Below are positions 58,151 through 64,000 of a stretch of 64,000 nt of DNA, in pieces. A program made the translations under genes and the position numbers. The notes under the pieces were generated by a model that was given only the letters and a program-made list of their open reading frames with translations, was not told the DNA's origin and made no database searches. Position 1 is the stretch's first letter, and the number at the start of each line of letters is the position of its first letter. Source of the stretch: Mesorhizobium ciceri WSM4083 (GTDB taxonomy: Bacteria; Pseudomonadota; Alphaproteobacteria; Rhizobiales; Rhizobiaceae); NCBI RefSeq assembly GCF_000519305.1, contig NZ_JAFG01000003.1, forward strand, positions 1,152,672 through 1,216,671, given 5' to 3'.

Positions 58151-58780
58151 ATGAGCATTTTGCAGAAGCTGGTGCTTGCCTCGGGTTCGCCGCGCCGGAT
58201 CGAGCTCTTGCAGCAGGCCGGCATCGAGCCGGACCGCGTGCTGCCGGCCGATGTCGACGAAACGCCGCTGCGTGCCGAGCATCCGCGCTCGCTGGCCAAG
58301 CGGCTGTCGAAGGAAAAGGCCGAGAAGGCGTTCGCGTCGCTGAAGTCTGAGGCCGACTATGCGCCGGGCTTCGTGCTGGCCGCGGACACGGTGGTTGCCG
58401 TCGGACGGCGTATCCTGCCCAAGGCTGAAACCCTCGACGACGCCGCCAACTGCCTCGGGCTGTTGTCGGGCCGTTCGCACCGGGTCTATTCCGGCATCTG
58501 CCTGATCACCCCGGGCGGCAAACTGCGCCAGCGGCTGGTCGAGACGCGGGTGCGCTTCAAGCGGCTGCCGCGCGAAGAGATCGACGCCTATGTCGCCTCG
58601 GGTGAATGGCGCGGCAAGGCCGGTGGCTACGCCGTCCAGGGCCTCGCCGGCGCCTTCGTCGTCAAGCTGGTCGGCTCCTACACCAACATCGTCGGCCTGC
58701 CGCTCTATGAGACCGTCGCGCTGTTGAGCGGCGAAGGCTTCAAGGTGCATGGTGGCTGGCTGGCGGGACCCCGGCTGTGA
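58151..58780 (+). CDS. maf: Maf-family nucleotide pyrophosphatase
   Basis: 209 aa. It hydrolyses non-standard or excess nucleoside triphosphates to monophosphates. Motifs: [19 protein letters not shown] at the N-terminus, [19 protein letters not shown] near residue 75 and [15 protein letters not shown], plus the Ser/Arg/Lys/Glu set of the family. Start ATG at 58151. Overlaps yacG by 4 bases (GTGA), so translation is coupled. Confidence 0.95.
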   Translation: MSILQKLVLASGSPRRIELLQQAGIEPDRVLPADVDETPLRAEHPRSLAKRLSKEKAEKAFASLKSEADYAPGFVLAADTVVAVGRRILPKAETLDDAANCLGLLSGRSHRVYSGICLITPGGKLRQRLVETRVRFKRLPREEIDAYVASGEWRGKAGGYAVQGLAGAFVVKLVGSYTNIVGLPLYETVALLSGEGFKVHGGWLAGPRL

Positions 58781-58974
58781 ATTCCGATCCCAAAGTCACG
58801 CCCTTGCGCCCGAAGCGCCCCTGCCCTGAATGCGGCAAGCCCTCGGCGCGCGACACCTTTCCGTTCTGCTCGACGCGCTGCAAGGACATCGACCTCAACC
58901 GCTGGCTGAAGGGCGCCTATGTCATCAAGGCCCGCGACGACGAGGAAGAGACGGACCCGGACGCTCCGAAATGA
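58777..58974 (+). CDS. yacG: DNA gyrase inhibitor YacG
   Basis: 65 aa zinc protein from a GTG overlapping maf. Zinc ligands CPECG and [10 protein letters not shown] flank RDTFPF, then [11 protein letters not shown], the family end. It binds GyrB and limits gyrase activity in other bacteria. A Glu/Asp-rich tail follows. It is the last intact gene of the chromosomal block before remnants and tRNA-Phe. Confidence 0.94.
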   Translation: MNSDPKVTPLRPKRPCPECGKPSARDTFPFCSTRCKDIDLNRWLKGAYVIKARDDEEETDPDAPK

Positions 58975-59024
58975 GCCGAGCGCCGAGTGACCAGATCTGG
59001 TCGTGATCGAGCTCGGCTGATGTG

Positions 59025-59245
59025 TGCGGGCCGGCGGCGCAGCCGGCGATCGACTTGTCGTAAGTCGGCTGGTTGCCGAGAGCCTGGACCGTGACCTTGA
59101 TGTCGGGAAATTGCTTGTTGAAGCCGGCAATGGTCGCCTTCAGCGATGAAGCCGCGACATTCCAGCTCCAGATGGTGATTTCGCCGGATTGCGCGAAGGC
59201 CGGGGCTGAGCCCAAGGCAAGCGCGAGCGCGGCGCTTTTGATGCA
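59025..59245 (-). pseudogene. N-terminal remnant of a sugar-type ABC substrate-binding protein
   Basis: On the minus strand the frame reads a signal peptide (KSAALALALGSAPAFA) and the first part of a mature protein, GEITIWSWNVAASSLKATIAGF...IKVTVQALGNQPTYDKSIAGCAAG, as in family-1 (sugar) ABC binding proteins. After CAAG the sequence is unrelated and the rest of the roughly 400-aa protein is missing. The start codon region is also replaced at 59240 by the AraC remnant. It is nonfunctional. Confidence 0.8.
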
Positions 59246-59378
59246 TCAGGACGCCAATGTGCTGCGCGTCGCCATGGATTCGGGCTTCGGCTCGCTCAGC
59301 GCCTTCAACAAGTCGTTCCGCAAGCTCGCCGGCATGTCGCCCTCCGATTTTCGTAGAGGCGTGACCGGCGCAAGATAG
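59239..59378 (+). pseudogene. C-terminal remnant of an AraC-family regulator
   Basis: On the plus strand the frame reads MHQDANVLRVAMDSGFGSLSAFNKSFRKLAGMSPSDFRRG, the second helix-turn-helix and end of an AraC-type regulator. The first helix-turn-helix and the sensor domain are missing. It abuts the start of the ABC remnant on the other strand, so both were probably joined by a deletion of the DNA between a regulator and its transporter. Confidence 0.8.
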
Positions 59379-59696
59379 GTGGCGGCGACCAATGCGGGTC
59401 TGAGCCGCGAAGCATTGTGCGTCTCGATCGCCGGCTAAAGGCAGTGCCACGGCATGTCAGCCGGCAATAGCGGCACGGACAGGAATGGCGGAGGCCGCAT
59501 TGTGCCATGCCGTGCCCGATTCCCGCCCGCAAGCGGCATGGAAACCGGGGCACCGCACGGCGTCGCTTTTCCTGCCTGAAATCGCCCACTAGGCGCTGGA
59601 CAGGCCGAATTCCCGTGCTATAACCCACGCGCTTTCAAGGGGCGCCCCACGGCGCCTCGATGAATTCCGGTCTGCGAGTTTTCGTTGCCGGAACAG
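59379..59696. other. Non-coding stretch before tRNA-Phe
   Basis: About 318 bases without a gene-like frame. Two GGCGCC-containing arms (59640-59656) form a short inverted repeat just upstream of the tRNA, and GC-rich stretches with GGCACGG/CCGTGCC words occur near 59450-59560. The last 50 bases should hold the tRNA promoter. Nothing else recognisable. Confidence 0.45.
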
Positions 59697-59772
<76 letters not shown>

Positions 59773-59984
59773 TTGCCTCTTCTCCCGACACTCCCTTTCG
59801 CCGAAGCTTGTACGCTTATGTTTGTGCAAACACCTGAAATCGTTGATGTTTTCGGCTCGCTTGGCGCACTTCGGCGCATTTCGAGGAGTTTCAGCGTATT
59901 TGGTCCAACGCGCCGGCCGGTTGGTATTTCCGTTGGTATCGGACATCCTGTTGGTATCGAAGCAGCCAAAAGGAAGTCCCAGAA

Positions 59985-61187
59985 ATGGCCCTTTCCGATG
60001 TGAAATGCCGAAGCGCCCGACCAGCTTCCAAGCTCTTGAAACTGTCTGACGGTAGCGGATTGCAGCTTTGGGTGCAGCCTACCGGAACCCGGCTATGGCG
60101 CCTCGCCTATCGGTTTGACGGCAAGCAAAAGCTTCTGGCACTGGGCAGCTATCCTCTCATTTCTCTCGTCGAGGCACGCCAAGCGCGCGATGACGCGAAA
60201 CGTCTTTTGCTGGCTGGAATCGACCCCGCACAGGAACGCAGTTTGCGAAAGGCCGGCTCGGCAAAGGACACCTTTCGCTCAATCGCAGATGAATATGTTG
60301 ACAAGCTGAAGAAGGAGGGCCGTGCCGACCGGACGATCAGCAAGGTCAAATGGCTGCTCGACTTTGCCTATCCGACAATCGGCGACAAGTGCATTCGGGA
60401 GATCGATACGGCCACCATCCTTACCGCCCTCCGTCGCGTGGAGATTCGCGGCCGATACGAGTCGGCCAGGCGACTGCGCTCCACCATTGGCAGCGTGTTT
60501 CGATACGCAATCGCGACCGCACGCGCCGAGGCAGATCCGACGATCGCCCTGAGGGGTGCACTCGTCAGTCCGACGGTGACGCCGCGTGCCGCGGTTGCCG
60601 AGCCTACGGCCTTGGGCGGTTTGCTGAGGGCGATCGATGCATTTGACGGACAGCCTACAACCAGAGCCGCCCTGAAGCTGATGGCGCTGCTGTTTCCTCG
60701 CCCCGGCGAGCTGCGCGCCGCGACATGGGACGAGTTCGATTTCGAAAGGTCGGTGTGGAGCATCCCTGAAGGACGCATGAAGATGCGAAGGCCGCACCGT
60801 GTACCTCTTTCCAGGCAGGCGGTCGGTGTCCTGACCTCACTTAGAGAAATCTCTGGTGCTGGATCGCTGTTGTTTCCTAGTGTTCGATCGGGTTCGCGTC
60901 CGATTTCCGACAACACGCTTAACGCCGCCCTGCGCCGCATGGGCTACGGTAAGGAAGAAGCTACCGCGCACGGTTTTCGAGCAACGGCATCAACTCTGCT
61001 AAACGAATGCGGAAAGTGGCATCCGGACGCCATAGAGCGGCAGCTGGCCCATATTGAAAACAACGACGTTCGTCGCGCCTACGCCCGGGCAGAGCACTGG
61101 GAAGAGCGCGTAAAGATGATGCAATGGTGGGCCGACTATCTGGATGAACTCGAGAGCAAACGCGCGGTGAAAATTGCCGGCGATTGA
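59985..61187 (+). CDS. intS: P4-type tyrosine site-specific integrase (IntS-like)
   Basis: 400 aa. Inserts and probably excises the element at tRNA-Phe. N-terminal DUF4102-type domain (LKLSDGSGLQLWVQPTGTRLWRLAYRF, GSYPLISLVEARQARDDAK), SAM-like core-binding domain (about 95-185) and the catalytic domain with Arg239 in FPRPGELR, His329/Arg332 in AHGFRAT, His356 in QLAHIENN and nucleophile Tyr366 in RRAYAR. The ATG at 59985 has AAGGAAG about 10 bases upstream, and the gene starts 212 bases after the tRNA, close to the spacing in the M. loti symbiosis island. Apparently intact. Confidence 0.93.
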   Translation: MALSDVKCRSARPASKLLKLSDGSGLQLWVQPTGTRLWRLAYRFDGKQKLLALGSYPLISLVEARQARDDAKRLLLAGIDPAQERSLRKAGSAKDTFRSIADEYVDKLKKEGRADRTISKVKWLLDFAYPTIGDKCIREIDTATILTALRRVEIRGRYESARRLRSTIGSVFRYAIATARAEADPTIALRGALVSPTVTPRAAVAEPTALGGLLRAIDAFDGQPTTRAALKLMALLFPRPGELRAATWDEFDFERSVWSIPEGRMKMRRPHRVPLSRQAVGVLTSLREISGAGSLLFPSVRSGSRPISDNTLNAALRRMGYGKEEATAHGFRATASTLLNECGKWHPDAIERQLAHIENNDVRRAYARAEHWEERVKMMQWWADYLDELESKRAVKIAGD

Positions 61188-61334
61188 AGAACGCTAACCT
61201 GGGCGACCTATGGTCTAGCGACCAATGACCAGGGCTTAGAGTGATTGAAGTGCCAGTACCGACTGTACTGAATCAAACCCGCGAAAGGGTGATCGCTCCT
61301 GCTTTCGGCCCATGCATGGCAGGAATGAAAGTGA

Positions 61335-61501
61335 GCTTTGCGCCGCATCTCGGTGCCCGGCGTGCTCGATTATGTCGAGGTGACCGTTGTCTGACCCGAG
61401 TAACACCATCTATCTCAGCCTCGGCAGCAATCTGGGCATCCGGCGGCCTCGATGGCCGCGGCGCGGCGCATTCTCGACGCCGATGCGGATACGCGCGGAC
61501 G
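61335..61501 (+). pseudogene. Relic of the folB-folK junction
   Basis: On the plus strand, ALRRISVPGVLDYVEVTVV ends in TGA at 61392-61394, the C-terminus of dihydroneopterin aldolase (folB). Overlapping it, a TTG at 61387 opens SDPSNTIYLSLGSNLG, the N-terminus of HPPK (folK). After a one-base frame slip near 61442 the frame resumes ASMAAARRILDADADTR, then stops matching at about 61501. So about 17 codons of folB and 38 of folK remain, with a frameshift; neither can be functional. Confidence 0.8.
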
Positions 61502-61603
61502 TTGGAGTCGCCAAATTCAGGTACCGAAACCTGACGTTTTTTCAGTTTAGTCCGACGCACGAGCCATGCTGAAACAGCAGCGCCTCTCGATCCGACGGGC
61601 GAG

Positions 61604-63707
61604 TCAGGCAGCCGTCGAAGCGGGCGGAGCCTCCCCGACAGCAGCCTTTGTTGTAGTAGTCGCCGCCGGCAGCGGCTGGACCACTTCCGAAGGGCTAGTT
61701 TCGGCCGAGAGTTCAACTGCCTCAGTTGAGGCGGCCTCGCCCTTGACCGGGCTCGATACGGATGCGGCCACTTTGGTCTTGCCCTTCGTGTCAGGCTCGA
61801 CAACCTCCTGCATGGGCAATCTGAGATTCGCCAGACTCTCCACAAACGCCTCGAAGTGAGGTATCGCCGCTGAAAGATCCTCGTCCAGGGCGAACTCGCG
61901 GCGGATGACTTGGATGCGGATGCGGACGTCGTCGGACTGCGGCGTGTCATCGAGCTGGCTCTGGATCTCCTCGAGGATCTCGGCACCCTGCTCGCAAGTC
62001 CCGCTGCTCTTGTGATCGCGGATGAATATCCTGTAATAGCGCATGATCATTGCCCCGAGGCGTTCGCGGTTCGCTTCCCGCTGTGCCTGCCGCCTCGCCT
62101 TGTTTACAGCCTTGAAGAGGCTGGACATGCGCTCAAGAAAGATGTCGATGGGTCCTTGGAGCTCACCGTTGTCTCGCTCGATTGTCTCGACGACGGCGCG
62201 CGCGAAGCCGAGCTTCTCGATATGTCCGCTCTCCGCTTTGGCGACCGCCTGAATGGCGGCGAACATCGACTTGCCGGTTTCAATCTGGGCCTGAATGCTT
62301 TGCCGCGAGATGGTAGGAGCTTCCGTATCGCGAAATCGTGTGATCTCGCCGACGCATGCGTTCATCGCGGCGGTGGCAAGTTCAACGGGGATCAGGTCCT
62401 CGATCTCCTTCACCTCGATACCGTCTGCGAGTTCCAGTTCTCCCAGCTGCAAGACGTGTTGGCTGTCGATCAGGCGCTTCGCCTTCTTGTCCGTCCTCAT
62501 ATGGTTGGCCGCCTCGTTGCCTGCGGTGTCAGAGTCGAGGAGGGCGACAACGGGAGGCTTATCGGTATCCCGGCCTCTGATCAGGTAAAGCATGTAAGGG
62601 ATCTCGCTCGCCGATCCGCACGGCACGATTACTAAATTGTTGAGGTCGAGGGTCCCGGCGGTTACGCTAGGGCGCTTCTGCCGCATGATTCGGGCGGCTC
62701 CCGCAAGAAGCACCTGGTCCGTGACCCCCTCGACGAGCAAGTTGACTGACCCCACGAAGGCTGTCTCGCCGACGAACGCACCAAAGGCAGAGCGAAGGGG
62801 CTCATAGTGGTTTCGCGAAACGTTTCGAACAACCCGAGTGCCATCATAGCCACGCCCCTTCTCAAGCACTCGGATACGCTCGGCGTAGTTTTTGTCCAGC
62901 AGGAACGGCGAGTGCGTGACGTAGATCACCTGCACCGGTGGGCGGCCGTCCCGAGGTTCGGCAAGATCCTGGAGGACTTTCATGAGGTCCTGCTGAGCCT
63001 CGGCGGAGAGGTAGGTGTCTGGTTCGTCCATTAGTAAGAGGCTTTCGCGCTCTGTCTGTGGACGGTGTGACTGGGCTTGGATGAGGTACGATAGGAAATA
63101 TTTCAGTCCGCTGCTGCGCTCGTCAAACGTATACTCGGTCCCCGTACGGTCCCTGATCGTGAATACCAACTCGTGCTCGCGCGGTGTAACCTTCAGCGAG
63201 AACTCGCGGTCCTGGACCCACCACTTTTTGAAGTTAAGGTAGCGCTCCAGTTGGTCATTAATGGCTTCCACTAGCGCGTTGGCGTAGCCCTCCTTGCCGT
63301 CCGCAATCGCCTCCCGCAGATCCATCAGACGGGCCGGCTCGACGTTGCCGAGTTTCAAGAGCAAATCGCGCGCGAGAGAGAGCGACTTCTCGGCGCCATC
63401 TACGCGGCGAGCCTCGCGGAGGGCGTCCGCTATTGGTGACAGCGCCAGCCGTATATTGGGAGCGTGGGCGGCGAATATCTTATCGTCTCCCAGCATCTCC
63501 GCGAAGCTGGCGGCGACTTCGAGGAGCGTTGTGCGCTGTCTGCGGTCGGAGATGCTGCTCGGCTGGGCATCCCGATTGGCTAGCCAGTGCAAGGGGACGG
63601 CTGCGGGCAAGGCGACATCCGGCATGATACGGAAGGGCTTCGGCAGGATGTCGGCGAGCGGTCGTGCCACCGAGGAGGCCTCTACCACGCGTGTAGCGCG
63701 ACAATCT
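61604..63707 (-). pseudogene. OLD-family ATPase/TOPRIM nuclease lacking its N-terminus (cut by ISL3-type element)
   Basis: About 700 residues of an overcoming-lysogenization-defect (OLD/GajA-like) protein. Present: the ABC-type signature YTFDERSSGLKYFLSYL, Walker B ESLLLMDEPDTYLS, the switch VIYVTHSPFLL, then the TOPRIM domain with VNLLVEGVTDQVLL (Glu) and VVALLDSDTAGNEAAN (Asp pair). A helical region and a Pro/Ala/Thr/Glu-rich tail of about 70 residues end it. Missing: the N-terminal P-loop (Walker A), normally near residue 35. At about 63707 the frame runs into DNA antisense to a transposase. ATP binding should be lost, so it is probably inactive. OLD proteins act in phage defence. Confidence 0.82.
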
Positions 63708-64000
63708 GGGGATCTTCCGCATATTTGGTGCAGGTGCCGGGATTCACGGGCGGTGCGAATGAGTCCATAGAGTCGGAATCGCAGTCGACGCCGGTGATTC
63801 GCCCGTGCTCCATGCCTTCCGCTCGCTGGTCTCGCCCGAGCTTTCGATTGTCCAAATTCTCCCACAGGCCGACAAGGTGGTGCTTGTAGCCCGGCCGAAG
63901 GCGACAGAATCGTGCTGTCCCTCCTGCGGCTGCCGAACCGGACGCGTCCACAGCCACTACATGCGCCGGGTGGCTGATCTGCCGTGGCAGGGACGGGTTG
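63708..64000 (+). mobile_element. Left end of an ISL3-family insertion sequence, continuing off the window
   Basis: The element probably begins near 63708 with GGGGATCTTCCGCATATTTGG, the point where the OLD protein similarity stops. The other end and the target duplication are outside the window. It contains the start of a transposase (63805-64000). Confidence 0.7.
63805..64000 (+). CDS. ISL3-family transposase, N-terminal part
   Basis: About 65 residues visible from a GTG at 63805: VLHAFRSLVSPELSIVQIL, then the N-terminal zinc-finger-type motif ESCCPSCGCRTGRVHSHYMRRVADLPWQGRV, characteristic of ISL3 transposases. The frame is open from 63763, so an earlier non-ATG start is possible; the catalytic DDE domain is beyond the window edge. 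It catalyses cut-and-paste movement of the element. Confidence 0.85.
   Translation, partial: MLHAFRSLVSPELSIVQILPQADKVVLVARPKATESCCPSCGCRTGRVHSHYMRRVADLPWQGRV

Noticed and set aside
61910..62635. 241-codon plus-strand frame in the island
   Set aside because: Antisense to the OLD gene, whose TOPRIM and Walker B motifs are clear on the minus strand.
59773..64000. Symbiosis genes (nod, nif, fix) in the island part
   Set aside because: None are seen in these 4 kb; calling it a symbiosis island rests only on the integrase and tRNA and is not claimed as proven.

Overview
The window is GC-rich chromosomal DNA of a rhizobial alphaproteobacterium, most probably Mesorhizobium or a close relative. This rests on the gene repertoire and order: an ScfR-type regulator next to isocitrate lyase, zwf-pgl-edd as an operon, the block murA-DUF2948-hisD-UPF0262-LMW phosphatase-infA-maf-yacG, and a P4-type integrase beside tRNA-Phe, the arrangement known for the M. 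loti symbiosis island. No database search was possible, so family names come from motifs and context.

Layout. 1-3588 (minus): polyamine-type ABC transporter (binding protein, ATPase, two permeases, the last cut by the window edge). 3929-8350: an EamA exporter, then a regulator (ScfR family) divergent from aceA with a cluster of TTTACA hexamers between them. 8519-13861: a degenerate receiver-domain protein, a HAD hydrolase, a glutamine-synthetase-like and FAD-oxidoreductase pair resembling a gamma-glutamylputrescine route, and an SH3-domain membrane protein with a structured leader. 13874-18999: an SDR and the Entner-Doudoroff operon zwf-pgl-edd. 19068-23032: a von Willebrand-domain secreted protein, a GlxA-type AraC regulator and folD. 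23213-32609: a surface-polysaccharide cluster (GumC-like chain-length protein, flippase, three or four glycosyltransferases, Wzy/ExoQ-like polymerase). 32667-33485: proC, followed by a 183-bp inverted-repeat element.

33786-37690: an oxidoreductase with a SAF domain (homoserine-dehydrogenase-like, possibly related to DXR-II/DRL) divergent from a complete galactitol-type PTS (IIC, IIA, IIB). Sugar-transporting PTS permeases are uncommon in alphaproteobacteria, and this is the most unusual metabolic locus in the core part. 37724-43031: a Tat-exported multicopper oxidase and metH with a 20-bp dyad upstream. 43162-51065: an alpha/beta hydrolase, a complete Liv-type ABC transporter, an M20 deacylase and an RpiR regulator. 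51234-53271: a DUF882 murein-peptidase-like protein and tRNA-Thr. 53434-58974: the conserved murA-to-yacG block, including a phosphatase that seems to need a CTG start codon.

58975-64000 is accessory. Two head-to-head gene remnants lie before tRNA-Phe(GAA). Past the tRNA 3' end comes an IntS-like integrase, then a frameshifted relic of the folB-folK junction, an OLD-family ATPase/TOPRIM nuclease that has lost its N-terminus, and the start of an ISL3-type insertion sequence that appears to have cut it off. I read this as the integrase end of a genomic island or ICE that continues beyond the window.
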